From Phaeobacter bryozoorum (GTDB lineage: Bacteria > Pseudomonadota > Alphaproteobacteria > Rhodobacterales > Rhodobacteraceae): a DNA stretch of 64,000 bases. The notes under the pieces were generated by a model. The model was not told the origin of the DNA. It saw only the letters and a list, made by a program, of their open reading frames with translations, and ran no database searches. Below are positions 17,314-26,467 of the stretch, piece by piece. Position 1 is the stretch's first letter, and each line of letters begins with the position of its first letter. The position numbers and the translations under genes were made by a program. The stretch is taken from NCBI RefSeq assembly GCF_041893525.1, contig NZ_CP169068.1. One strand, given 5' to 3'.

Positions 17314-18439
17314 TGAACCGCTCCAACTGGGTATCAGCATCACCAAAGCGGTGTTCCGCCAAGACGATGCGTTTGGCGATATGGGCCAACTCATATTCGG
17401 CAGTCATCGCGATGCCTCCGTGAAGCTGGATCGCCTCTTCCGCGATATGGCGCCCCGTCCGCCCGATGAGATTGCGCGCGGCGGCGATATGACGATCCCG
17501 CACCAGTGGCAGATCCTCCAGGTGGCCTGCTGCATTGATCACGGCAGAACGCGCCTGTTCGAGCTCGATCAACATCTCTGCAACGCGATGCTGCAAGGCC
17601 TGAAACGTGCCGATTGGACGTCCAAATTGCTGCCGTGTAGTCAGGTAATCCATCGTCAGCCGTACGGCTGTTTCCATCGCGCCAAGCGTCTCTGCGGCGA
17701 GCGCAACCTCCGCCGCGGCAATGGTGCCTTCGATACGGTCCGCAGCATTGCCAGCTGCGCCGATCCGCGCTGATTTCGACAGCCGAACACAATCCAGTTC
17801 CATCTCGGCGGCTCTGCCGCCTGCCAGCAATGCGCTACCCCGCATTCGCAGACCGGGTGCATCGGGGCGAACACAAAATAGGGACAGGCCGCCACGATCT
17901 CCGGGTGACCCCGCTTCGCGCGCGGCAACAATCAGCAAGTCGGCCGCCTCTGCATTCACTACCACGGATTTCCGCCCGGTGAGCAGAATGTCATCCCCCT
18001 CGTCGACAGCCTTGGTTTCGATCCAGGTACGCTCATACCGGCTGGCAGGCTCGCCGTGGGCAAAGGCCAGCTGCAGATCTCCAGCGATCAGCCGATCAAT
18101 CATTTTCTGATCACGCGGCGAAATCGGATCGGTGCCAGAGCCACACAGCAGCACGCCACAAAGAACGGCGCTGTCAAGCACCGGTTCAACAACGCCGGCA
18201 CGGCCCAATTCCTCAAACACCGTCGCAATGTCGAATCCGGCCCCGCCATATCCACCAGCGGCCTCGGGCAGCAGCGCGCCAATCACCCCGAGGTCAGCAA
18301 GCTGTCCCCAAATTTCCGGAGAGTACCCCGAAGGATCGGTAAGCGCCTGGTTTCGGGCTGCGACAGAATACCGATCGCGAAGAAACCGGCGCAAACTGTC
18401 CTGAAGCATCTGGCGCTCTTCTGTCAGCTGAAAGTTCAT
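17294..18439 (-). CDS. Acyl-CoA dehydrogenase, PimD-like small subunit
   Basis: This 381-residue protein has the three-part acyl-CoA dehydrogenase fold, with RQQFGRPIGTFQALQHRVAEM and IQLHGGIAMTAEYEL near the C-terminus. It overlaps the preceding dehydrogenase by 4 nt. Paired dehydrogenases of this type (PimC/PimD of Rhodopseudomonas, FadE26/FadE27 of mycobacteria) form heteromers, so this is likely one subunit of a single FAD enzyme. Its substrate may be a dicarboxyl- or ring-derived acyl-CoA. Confidence 0.85.
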   Translation of the reverse strand: MNFQLTEERQMLQDSLRRFLRDRYSVAARNQALTDPSGYSPEIWGQLADLGVIGALLPEAAGGYGGAGFDIATVFEELGRAGVVEPVLDSAVLCGVLLCGSGTDPISPRDQKMIDRLIAGDLQLAFAHGEPASRYERTWIETKAVDEGDDILLTGRKSVVVNAEAADLLIVAAREAGSPGDRGGLSLFCVRPDAPGLRMRGSALLAGGRAAEMELDCVRLSKSARIGAAGNAADRIEGTIAAAEVALAAETLGAMETAVRLTMDYLTTRQQFGRPIGTFQALQHRVAEMLIELEQARSAVINAAGHLEDLPLVRDRHIAAARNLIGRTGRHIAEEAIQLHGGIAMTAEYELAHIAKRIVLAEHRFGDADTQLERFIDLTAA

Positions 18440-19635
18440 GTCCTGCCTCCCAGAGAAACCTTGGCAATGATATTCTTCTGGATCTCGTTCGATCCACCGA
18501 AGATCGACAGTTTTCGATTGTTGAAATACTGGGCCGCGACAGCTTCACTCCCCTCTGGTGAAGAAAGCGCGTTGTTGTCACCGGCTACCGCCTCCGACGC
18601 AAACGGCAGGGCATAAACGCCCGCTGCGCGCCGTGCGAGATCGTTGATCTCCTGACGTATTTCGGTGCCTTTCACCTTGAGCATGGAGCTTTCGACGCCG
18701 GGCGCCTGCCCTTGGGCCGCAGCTGAGATGATGCGCAGATTGGTGGTGGACATGGCCATCAGATCGATTTCCGCGCGGGCGAGTCGCGCGGCGAAATGTG
18801 GATTTTCGATCAGCGGGCGACCGCGATGAAGCTGGTGACGCGCGAGACGTTTCACCGCCTCCAGCCCTGCCTGGCTGAACCCGACACCTGCAATATTGGT
18901 GCGTTCATGGGTCAGCAGATATTTGGCATAGGTCCAGCCTTTGTTTTCCTCACCAACCAGATTTTCAGCAGGCACGCGCACATCATTGAACCAGACTTCG
19001 TTGACCTCATGGGTGCCATCAAGAAGGATGATCGGCCGCACTTCGATGCCTGGTGTCGCCATGTCAATCAGCAGAAAGGAAATCCCCTCCTGCTGCTTGG
19101 CCTGAGGATCAGTGCGGACGAGACAGAAAATCCAGTTGGCGAATTGGCCAAGCGTGGTCCAAGTTTTTTGTCCGTTGACGATATAATGGTCACCATCGCG
19201 AACTGCGCGCGTGCTCAGGCTGGCCAGATCGGACCCTGCGCCCGGCTCGGAATATCCCTGACACCACCAGTGTTCACCGGACAGAATTTTGGGCAGGAAA
19301 TACGCGCGCTGCGCATCGGATCCGAATTTTTGCAGAACCGGCGCAAGCATGGTCAAACCAAACGGAACGATGCGCGGCGCGTGGGCGCGACAACATTCTT
19401 CTTCGAAGATGTGGCGCTGGACCGCATTCCAGCCGCAGCCGCCATACTGCTGCGGCCAGGTCGGTGCCAGCCACCCCTGATCGTTCAGGATCTGGTGCCA
19501 GCGATCATGCCCCTCTTTGCCGATACCCCGCCCCAGGCGCACAGCGTCCAACAGATCCTGAGGCAGCTTCGCCTCCAGAAAGGCGCGCACTTCCGCGCGA
19601 AATGCCAACTCTTCGGTCGAGTAATTCAGATCCAT
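18436..19635 (-). CDS. Acyl-CoA dehydrogenase, PimC-like large subunit
   Basis: The 399-residue protein closely follows the PimC pattern: WCQGYSEPGAGSDLASL near residue 125, GQKTWTTLGQ near 155, and FNNRKLSIFGGSNEIQKNI at the C-terminus. The usual catalytic Glu of the IYEGTNEI motif is Gly here (IFGGSNEI). Glu244 in THERTNIAG could serve instead, as in heteromeric FadE26-type enzymes; that is inference. It is co-transcribed with the small subunit and lies 95 nt after the thiolase gene. Confidence 0.87.
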   Translation of the reverse strand: MDLNYSTEELAFRAEVRAFLEAKLPQDLLDAVRLGRGIGKEGHDRWHQILNDQGWLAPTWPQQYGGCGWNAVQRHIFEEECCRAHAPRIVPFGLTMLAPVLQKFGSDAQRAYFLPKILSGEHWWCQGYSEPGAGSDLASLSTRAVRDGDHYIVNGQKTWTTLGQFANWIFCLVRTDPQAKQQEGISFLLIDMATPGIEVRPIILLDGTHEVNEVWFNDVRVPAENLVGEENKGWTYAKYLLTHERTNIAGVGFSQAGLEAVKRLARHQLHRGRPLIENPHFAARLARAEIDLMAMSTTNLRIISAAAQGQAPGVESSMLKVKGTEIRQEINDLARRAAGVYALPFASEAVAGDNNALSSPEGSEAVAAQYFNNRKLSIFGGSNEIQKNIIAKVSLGGRT

Positions 19636-19730
19636 CTCCGCGTACCTCCCCGCGCTATTTCGATAGTGCCCGCTGCTCTCATCCGGGATCTACTTGGACC
19701 GCACCTACCGGCGAAGCCGTACCCAGATAG

Positions 19731-20906
19731 TCAGTAGATCTCGAACAGGCCCGCAGCACCCATGCCGCCGCCGATGCACATGGTTGCAACACCCAACTTG
19801 GCCCCACGTCGACGGCCCTCACGCAGCAGATGCCCGACCATTCGTGCGCCTGTCATGCCAAAGGGATGGCCGATGGCAATTGATCCGCCGCTCACGTTGC
19901 AGATTTCGTCCGGGATACCGAGCTGGTCACGGCAATAGAGCGCCTGGCTGGCAAAAGCCTCATTCAGCTCCCACAGATCGATATCCGCGACTGTCAGCCC
20001 GTGCCGCTCCAGCAGGCGCGGCACCGCATGTACCGGGCCGATGCCCATTTCGTCAGGCGCACAGCCGGCAACGCAGAACCCGCGAAACGCCCCCATCGGG
20101 TTCAGCCCTCGACGGCTTGCCTCGGTGGCCTCCATCATCACGACCGCCGCCGAACCATCGGAAAGCTGGCTGGCGTTTCCTGCGGTAATGAACTTGCCCT
20201 CGCCACGCACCGGGTCCAATCCGGCAAGCCCGTCCAAAGTGGTTTGCGGGCGATTACATTCGTCGCGATCCACAGTCACCTCGCGGGTGCCAACCTCACC
20301 GGTTTCCTTATCTTTTAAAGCCATAACGGTCTGCATGGGCACGATTTCGTCGTCAAACAGCCCTGCACTCTGCGCCGCTGCTATCCGCTGCTGGCTGCGC
20401 AGCCCGTAGGCATCCTGCGCTTCCCGGCTGATCCCGTAACGCTCGGCAACGATATCTGCGGTATCGATCATGGCCATATAAACGTCTGGCTTGTGCGCCT
20501 GCAGCCAGGGGTCCTGCACCTGCTTCACATTGGGCTGCACCATGGAGATGCTCTCGACCCCACCTGCAACCATCGGGCCAGCCCCTTCGGCCGTAATCTG
20601 CTGGGCCGCAAGCGCGATGGTCTGAAGACCCGAGGCGCAGAACCGGTTCACAGTCATGCCTGCTGCGGTCTGCGGCAATCCCGCGCGCAGCGCAATCTGA
20701 CGTCCGATATTGTGACCCGTAGCCTGTTCGGGGAACCCGCAGCCGATAATGCAATCCTCGATCTCGCCACCATCTAGGCCAGCCCGCTCGACGGCTGCAG
20801 CTACGGCATGGCCGCCCAAAGTCGCGCCATGGGTCTGGTTGAACGATCCGCGAAAAGACTTGGCCAACCCAGTGCGGGCAGCGGAAACGATGACAGCCTG
20901 TTTCAT
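19731..20906 (-). CDS. Acetyl-CoA acyltransferase (thiolase)
   Basis: This thiolase cleaves 3-ketoacyl-CoA. From the ATG at 20906 it has 391 residues starting MKQAVIVSAARTG. The nucleophile Cys90 is in NRFCASGLQ, the catalytic His in GHPFGMTGAR, and the second Cys in MCIGGGMG. Its start lies one base after the stop of the bifunctional hydratase/dehydrogenase. It corresponds to PimB in the proposed pim-like operon. Confidence 0.93.
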   Translation of the reverse strand: MKQAVIVSAARTGLAKSFRGSFNQTHGATLGGHAVAAAVERAGLDGGEIEDCIIGCGFPEQATGHNIGRQIALRAGLPQTAAGMTVNRFCASGLQTIALAAQQITAEGAGPMVAGGVESISMVQPNVKQVQDPWLQAHKPDVYMAMIDTADIVAERYGISREAQDAYGLRSQQRIAAAQSAGLFDDEIVPMQTVMALKDKETGEVGTREVTVDRDECNRPQTTLDGLAGLDPVRGEGKFITAGNASQLSDGSAAVVMMEATEASRRGLNPMGAFRGFCVAGCAPDEMGIGPVHAVPRLLERHGLTVADIDLWELNEAFASQALYCRDQLGIPDEICNVSGGSIAIGHPFGMTGARMVGHLLREGRRRGAKLGVATMCIGGGMGAAGLFEIY

Positions 20907-20907
20907 C

Positions 20908-23001
20908 TCACCGGGCCTCCTTGTTGAGATCGTCAAAGCTGCGGCCCTCGGCGACAAGCTCTTCCAGCAAGGGCGCCGGCTGCCAGAAAAACGCATCTTC
21001 CTTGGCATAGCGTTTGATGTCCTTGAGGATGCTATCCAAACCTTGCAGGTCAGCCCATTTCAGCGGACCGCCCCAAAACCGCGGAAAGCCATAGCCGAAC
21101 AGCAATACCATATCCACATCCAGCGGACGCCGGGCTATGCCCTCGCCGACAACCTTCGCCGCCTCATTGACCATCGCGCACATGTAGCGCCGCAGGACCT
21201 CGTCATTGGCCAAGACCTGCGGCGTCACGCCCTGATCCCGCTGATCGCGTTCGATATACTCGGATACCTGTGGATTTGGGGTCCCGCCGCGCTTGCCCTC
21301 TTCGTAGACATAAAAACCCCGGCCGGTCTTCTGCCCGAAATCTCCAGCTTCGCAGAGCATATCGGAAAAATGCACAACCCGCTCACGGGGATCGCGTGTC
21401 GGCGCCCGCCGTTTGCGGGCTGCCCAGCCGATATCAAGCCCTGCCAGATCCGCCACCGCAAATGGCCCCATCGCAAATCCGAACCCGGTCATCACCTTGT
21501 CAATCTGGTAGGGTGAGGCTCCGTCCAGCACCATGTAATCGGCAGCCTTGCGGTAGCTGTTCATGATCCGGTTGCCGATGAAGCCATCGCAGACACCTGA
21601 ACGCACAGAGATCTTCTTCAGCCGCTTGCCAAGGGCAATTCCGGTGGCGATCACATCAGGCGCGGTCTGATCTGCAACCACGACCTCAAGCAGTTTCATC
21701 ACATGCGCCGGGGAGAAGAAGTGCAACCCGATCACATTCGCCGGTCGGCGCGTCGCAGCAGCGATTTCATTGATATCGAGATATGACGTGTTGCTGGCGA
21801 GAATTGCGCCGGGTTTGCAATGCGTATCCAGCGCCGAGAAAACGTCGCGTTTGACGTCCATGTCTTCAAACACGGCTTCGACCACCAGATCGACCTGCGA
21901 CAGCGCTGCATAATCCGTCGCCAGCTGCAGCGCCTCGTTCATCATGGTATCAAACTGCGACTGAACGATCTTGCCGCGTTTAAGCGCCCCTTTCAGATTG
22001 CCTTCGATCCGTTCATGAGCTGCGACCGTCGCCGCATCATCACGTTCGATCAGTACTACGGGCAGCCCCGACAACAGGGCGGCGGTTGCAATGCCTGCGC
22101 CCATCGTGCCGCCACCAATCACCCCCATCGAGGCGACGTCGCGCGGGGTCACATCGGCCAGCTCTGGCAGCTTGCTGACCGCGCGCTCCGAAAAGAATGC
22201 GTGGATCAGACCCTGTCGCTGATCGCTCTCCATCAGCTTCTTAAACAGCTCTCGCTCCTGGCGCACCCCGTCAAGAAAGCTCTTAGCTTCACATGCAGCC
22301 TGAACGGCACGCACCGCGACGGCCGGGGACAGCTGACCGCGGCCCCGGGCGAGCACCCGCTCATAGGCCTCATCGAAATCGATGGGTTCCGGTGGCGGCA
22401 TATCACAGACCGGTCGACGCGGCGCATCCTGGTCCAGCAATTCACGGGTGTAAGCCAGACCGACTTCGCGGGGACTGCCCTCCGCAATACGGTCAACGAC
22501 CCCCTTGTCGAAGGCTTCTGCCGCCGGCACATGGCGGCCGGTGGTGATGATCTCCAGCGCTGCCTCGGTTCCGGTGACGCGCGGCAGCCGCTGCGTCCCC
22601 CCAGCGCCCGGGATGATGCCCAGATGCACCTCAGGCAAGCCCATCTTGGCGCTCGGCACTGCAATCCGGTAGTGCGACGACAGCGCCACTTCCAACCCGC
22701 CGCCCAGCGCGGTGCCGTGGAGGGCAGAAACCACGATGAGCTTGGCGGCTTCGATGCGGTTGCACAGGTCAGGCAATCCGGGCTCTTGCATCGGCTTGCC
22801 GAACTCGCGGATATCGGCGCCAGCGAAATAGGTTCGCCCCTCGCCGTAGATCAGTACGGCACGTGCGCCTTCTTCCTCGGCGCGCTCAATCCCGGCAAGA
22901 AGCCCACGGCGCACGTCAACGCCAAGAGCGTTCACTGGCGGGTTCTGCGCGCCCAGCACTGCAATATCGCCAATACGCTCATAAACAACGGCTTCAGTCA
23001 T
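20908..23001 (-). CDS. Fused enoyl-CoA hydratase / 3-hydroxyacyl-CoA dehydrogenase
   Basis: The 697-residue protein joins an N-terminal crotonase domain (about 1-190) to a 3-hydroxyacyl-CoA dehydrogenase (about 290-690). Hydratase glutamates fit Glu104 (GGGLEVALS) and Glu124 (LPEVHLGI). The NAD motif GGGTMGAG is at residues 296-303. It catalyses hydration then oxidation in beta-oxidation and heads the operon, corresponding to PimF or FadJ. The ribosome-binding site AGGAAA lies upstream of the ATG at 23001. Confidence 0.93.
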   Translation of the reverse strand: MTEAVVYERIGDIAVLGAQNPPVNALGVDVRRGLLAGIERAEEEGARAVLIYGEGRTYFAGADIREFGKPMQEPGLPDLCNRIEAAKLIVVSALHGTALGGGLEVALSSHYRIAVPSAKMGLPEVHLGIIPGAGGTQRLPRVTGTEAALEIITTGRHVPAAEAFDKGVVDRIAEGSPREVGLAYTRELLDQDAPRRPVCDMPPPEPIDFDEAYERVLARGRGQLSPAVAVRAVQAACEAKSFLDGVRQERELFKKLMESDQRQGLIHAFFSERAVSKLPELADVTPRDVASMGVIGGGTMGAGIATAALLSGLPVVLIERDDAATVAAHERIEGNLKGALKRGKIVQSQFDTMMNEALQLATDYAALSQVDLVVEAVFEDMDVKRDVFSALDTHCKPGAILASNTSYLDINEIAAATRRPANVIGLHFFSPAHVMKLLEVVVADQTAPDVIATGIALGKRLKKISVRSGVCDGFIGNRIMNSYRKAADYMVLDGASPYQIDKVMTGFGFAMGPFAVADLAGLDIGWAARKRRAPTRDPRERVVHFSDMLCEAGDFGQKTGRGFYVYEEGKRGGTPNPQVSEYIERDQRDQGVTPQVLANDEVLRRYMCAMVNEAAKVVGEGIARRPLDVDMVLLFGYGFPRFWGGPLKWADLQGLDSILKDIKRYAKEDAFFWQPAPLLEELVAEGRSFDDLNKEAR

Positions 23002-23279
23002 GGATCTTTCCTCTTATTGCGAGCGATGCCGAGCAAAACTTCGACAGGCTCCAACCGCGGGAACGCAGCTGCCTTGCGGCAGGCACGGATCAGGACGCAG
23101 ACGTCACCCCCGCACATTTCGCCATGCGGAACATCATTCCGCAAACTTGATGCCGACCCTAAATCCGGCTTCGTGACCTGACAAGAGATATCATGCCGCG
23201 CGTCTGCGCCGCTTGCCAAGCATCACGATTTGCCTGCGGGTCGTGACGGTGCGTCTCGCGGTATTTGGGCGCTAGACGG
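23002..23279. promoter_or_regulatory. Probable promoter region of the beta-oxidation operon
   Basis: This 278-nt gap separates the sulfatase-like gene from the beta-oxidation operon, both on the minus strand. It must hold the operon promoter. A 6-bp inverted repeat TCACGA (23223-23228) and TCGTGA (23241-23246) lies just after the sulfatase stop and could be a weak terminator or an operator. I see no clear sigma-70 pair and no gene in it. Confidence 0.35.
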
Positions 23280-24926
23280 TCAGCTCTCAGCTTTCGGAAC
23301 CGGTCGACGATAGGCCTCGGTCAGGGTTGCATCCACCTCCGACGGCTCATAGACGCCCAACAGGATCCCTTTGCGCACCGATTTCCCTCGGCGCTTGGCA
23401 ATCTGCTCGTCAGAAAGGGTAATGCGTTGCGACATCCGCAGCCCCCAATCGAGCAGTCGATCGTACATGAGGTCGATCACCTCCTGATGCGCCTTCGTTT
23501 TGGCAAGATCCACGAGCTCATCTGGATCCTCCCGCAAATCGAACAGCATGGGCCGAAGCCCGCCCTCAGCGTGCATGAACTTCCAGCGCGCATCCACGAT
23601 CATGAACAGCCTCGCATCTTTCGGAGCCAGGCCAAGTGTTTCGGACAGGGGGAGCGTCGCATAATCAAACTCGGCCACCGCGTAGTCGCGCCACTCTGAA
23701 GTCTCGCCGCGCAACAAGGGCATCAATGAGCGCCCTTCCAGGATATGAGGTGCCGCCGCGCCGCCCGCTGCCTCCAGAAAGGTCGGAAGCAGATCAATGA
23801 ACTCGACCAGTGCATCGCAGGTGGTGCCGCGGGTGGCGTCGGCCTCGGGCCGCGGATCGTAGATGATCAGCGGCACCTTGATCGACGGTTCATGGAAAAG
23901 GTTCTTCTCGCCCAGCCAGTGATCGCCGAGGTAGTCGCCATGGTCCGAGGTCACCACGATCATCGTATCCTTCATTCGCCCGGTTGCCTCAAGCCAGGAG
24001 AACAGCCGACCCATCTGATCGTCAGCCTGTTTGATCAGCCCCATATAGGCGGGGATCACCTTCTGACGCACCTCCTCTCGGGAGAAGGCCTGACCAATCT
24101 GATTGTTCATCATACCGGCAAATACCGGATGCGCATTCTCGCGCTCGGCGCTCGAACGAACTGCGGGCAGAACATGCTCAGGACCATACATATCGTGGTA
24201 GGGCGCAGGCACAATATATGGCCAATGCGGCTTGATGTAACTCAGATGCGCACACCACGGCTGATCGCCCTCCCTCTCCGCAGTTTCGATAAACCGCATG
24301 GCTTCACGGGTGAGCCAAGGCGTCTCACTGTCCTCCTCCGCGATATTGGCGGGCTTGTCTGCGTAGACCATGAACCAGCCAGAGGCGATATCGTCACCAT
24401 CCACGCCGGCGTTTGCAAAATCGCTCCAGGGATTGTCGCCGGGGTAGCCCCGCGATTTGAGATACTCATTATAGGGGCTCCGCTTACTGTCATAAAAACC
24501 GTCCGGCCCCTCAGCCCACAGCCCGTCGTCACGGACAAATGGGTCAAAACCGCATTCCGTCTGGCGCACACCGATGATGCTGTCAGGGGCAAGACCCAGA
24601 CGCTCCAGCCCCTCGGCATCGGCAACCATATGCGTCTTGCCAATCAGGTGGCAGCTCATCCCGGTCTTGCGCAAGTGGTCACCCATTGTCCATTCGCCCA
24701 CCCGCAGCGGGTAACCGTTGAACTGCACTCCGTGGCTTGAGGGATAGCGCCCGGTGTAACTCGACATACGGGAAGAACCGCAGGTGGGCGACTGCACATA
24801 GGCTCTGGTGAACCGGACCCCGCGCCGTGCCAGCCCATCCAAATGAGGCGTCTGTAGATGTGGATGCCCAGCACAGCTGAGGTAGTCAAACCGCAGCTGG
24901 TCAAACATGATATAGAGAATATTCAT
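23280..24926 (-). CDS. Sulfatase-family hydrolase, phosphonate-monoesterase-like
   Basis: This 548-residue member of the alkaline phosphatase superfamily resembles phosphonate monoester hydrolases: a metal motif FDQLR at residues 8-12, the nucleophile region SPTCGSSRMSSYTGRY (Cys49-Arg53), TSDHGDYLGDH in the second half, and LFDLREDPDE near the end. The usual formylglycine signature is C-x-P-x-R or C-x-A-x-R; here Ser51 stands at the Pro/Ala position. No signal peptide is seen, so it is probably cytoplasmic. It may cleave phosphonate, phosphate or sulfate esters. Confidence 0.8.
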   Translation of the reverse strand: MNILYIMFDQLRFDYLSCAGHPHLQTPHLDGLARRGVRFTRAYVQSPTCGSSRMSSYTGRYPSSHGVQFNGYPLRVGEWTMGDHLRKTGMSCHLIGKTHMVADAEGLERLGLAPDSIIGVRQTECGFDPFVRDDGLWAEGPDGFYDSKRSPYNEYLKSRGYPGDNPWSDFANAGVDGDDIASGWFMVYADKPANIAEEDSETPWLTREAMRFIETAEREGDQPWCAHLSYIKPHWPYIVPAPYHDMYGPEHVLPAVRSSAERENAHPVFAGMMNNQIGQAFSREEVRQKVIPAYMGLIKQADDQMGRLFSWLEATGRMKDTMIVVTSDHGDYLGDHWLGEKNLFHEPSIKVPLIIYDPRPEADATRGTTCDALVEFIDLLPTFLEAAGGAAAPHILEGRSLMPLLRGETSEWRDYAVAEFDYATLPLSETLGLAPKDARLFMIVDARWKFMHAEGGLRPMLFDLREDPDELVDLAKTKAHQEVIDLMYDRLLDWGLRMSQRITLSDEQIAKRRGKSVRKGILLGVYEPSEVDATLTEAYRRPVPKAES

Positions 24927-25240
24927 TCACCCTCCCCATTCCGGTCACCGCAAAGATCGCAGCGAACAGATACCTCGCGCTTCTCCAATCAGAGCGGACA
25001 CTCGCAATTAGTCAACATGTAAACTATTTTCGACAGCCACTGCGACGCTGAATGGATCATACGCGCAAAGGCGCAGAGCGACCGAAATATGAAGGATCAG
25101 CAAGAGAACCATTAATACGTTACAGAATTCCACCACTTTGTTCGATTTGGTTACATCTCTCTTGCCCAGAATCACTTCTGCGCGTATCACCGACTAAATG
25201 GTCGGCTTATCTACTGCCGCCACAGGAGACGCGAACACCC
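24927..25240. promoter_or_regulatory. Divergent control region between the sulfatase and paa genes
   Basis: This 314-nt region holds no convincing gene and is richer in A+T than its flanks. It must contain promoters for both directions. On the paa side, TTGCCC (25163-25168) and TATCAC (25185-25190) with a 16-base spacer are a possible promoter pair, and an operator-like palindrome lies directly after the second box. Confidence 0.5.
25190..25205. promoter_or_regulatory. Possible TetR/PaaR-type operator before paaJ
   Basis: CCGAC (25190-25194) and GTCGG (25201-25205) form an inverted repeat around TAAATG, about 36-51 nt before the thiolase start. Palindromes with CCGAC/GTCGG arms are typical for TetR-family PaaR repressors of phenylacetate genes. 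No paaR is in the window, so the assignment is inference from motif and position. Confidence 0.45.
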
Positions 25241-26443
25241 ATGGATGCTTTCATCTGCGATGCCACCCGCACCCCGATCGGCCGCTACGGCGGCGCGCTG
25301 AGCCAGGTGCGTACCGATGATCTTGCCGCCCTGCCGATTGCCGCGCTCGCCGCGCGAAACCCGGACGTGGACTGGGGCTCCCTCGACGATGTGATCTTTG
25401 GCGATGCCAACCAGGCCGGTGAAAGCAACCGCAACGTGGCCCGCATGGCGGCGCTGCTGGCAGGCCTGCCCACCTCAGTTCCCGGCACCACCATCAACCG
25501 TCTCTGCGCCTCCGGCATGGATGCGGTCGGTATGGCGTCCCGCGGGATCAAGGCGGGCGACTATGACATGGCCATCGCAGGCGGCGTCGAAAGCATGAGC
25601 CGCGCGCCTTTTGTGATGCCCAAGGCGACCTCTGCCTTCACCCGCGCCAACGCGGTCTATGACACCACCATCGGCTGGCGCTTCGTGAACAAGAAAATGC
25701 AGGAAATGTACGGCACCGACTCGATGCCGCAGACCGCAGACAACGTGGCCGAAGACTACGGCGTTTCCCGCGAAGATCAGGACGCCTTTGCCGCCCGCAG
25801 CCAGGCCCGCTGGGCCGCCGCGCATGAGGCCGGCATCTTCCAGGACGAAATCACGCCGGTCACCATCCCCCAGCGCAAGGGCGATGATCTGGTGGTGGAC
25901 ACCGATGAACACCCCCGCCCCGGCACCTCGGCAGAGAAGCTGGCGGGCCTCAAGGGTGTCAACGGCCCGGACAAGACCGTGACCGCAGGCAATGCCTCCG
26001 GCGTCAATGACGGTGCTGCGGCGATCCTGATGGCGAATGAAGCGGCAGCGGCGAAGAACGGCCTGACACCGATGGCCCGCATTGTTGGCATGGCCGCCGC
26101 CGGGGTCGAGCCGCGCATCATGGGCATCGGCCCGGTGCCCGCCACCCGCAAGGTTCTGGCCCGCACCGGCCTGACCATCGAACAGATGGACGTGATCGAA
26201 CTGAACGAAGCATTCGCATCGCAGGGCCTTGCCACCCTGCGCGAGCTTGGCGTTGCGGACGCAGCACCCCATGTTAACCCCAACGGCGGTGCGATTGCAC
26301 TGGGCCACCCGCTCGGCATGTCCGGGGCGCGGCTGGTGCTGACCGCTGCCTATCAGCTTCAGCGCACCGGCGGGCGGTATGCGCTCTGCACCATGTGCGT
26401 CGGCGTCGGTCAGGGCACCGCCCTGATCCTCGAACGCGTGTAA
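25241..26443 (+). CDS. paaJ: 3-oxoadipyl-CoA / 3-oxo-dehydrosuberyl-CoA thiolase
   Basis: The 400-residue thiolase has Cys89 in NRLCASGMD, the His motif GHPLGMSGAR and CTMCVGVGQG. It is most like the PcaF/PaaJ group, which cleaves 3-oxoadipyl-CoA to succinyl-CoA and acetyl-CoA at the end of phenylacetate (and beta-ketoadipate) breakdown. The ATG at 25241 gives the canonical start; an upstream extension lacks family similarity. It lies 24 nt before paaA and probably shares its transcript. Confidence 0.92.
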   Translation: MDAFICDATRTPIGRYGGALSQVRTDDLAALPIAALAARNPDVDWGSLDDVIFGDANQAGESNRNVARMAALLAGLPTSVPGTTINRLCASGMDAVGMASRGIKAGDYDMAIAGGVESMSRAPFVMPKATSAFTRANAVYDTTIGWRFVNKKMQEMYGTDSMPQTADNVAEDYGVSREDQDAFAARSQARWAAAHEAGIFQDEITPVTIPQRKGDDLVVDTDEHPRPGTSAEKLAGLKGVNGPDKTVTAGNASGVNDGAAAILMANEAAAAKNGLTPMARIVGMAAAGVEPRIMGIGPVPATRKVLARTGLTIEQMDVIELNEAFASQGLATLRELGVADAAPHVNPNGGAIALGHPLGMSGARLVLTAAYQLQRTGGRYALCTMCVGVGQGTALILERV

Positions 26444-26467
26444 CGAACCCTAGGGGAGGTCCCAGAC

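Noticed and set aside
21820..23181. A 453-codon open frame antisense to the hydratase/dehydrogenase gene
   Set aside because: It lacks family features and reads as a His/Arg/Gln-rich shadow of the GC-rich gene on the other strand, which has clear motifs.
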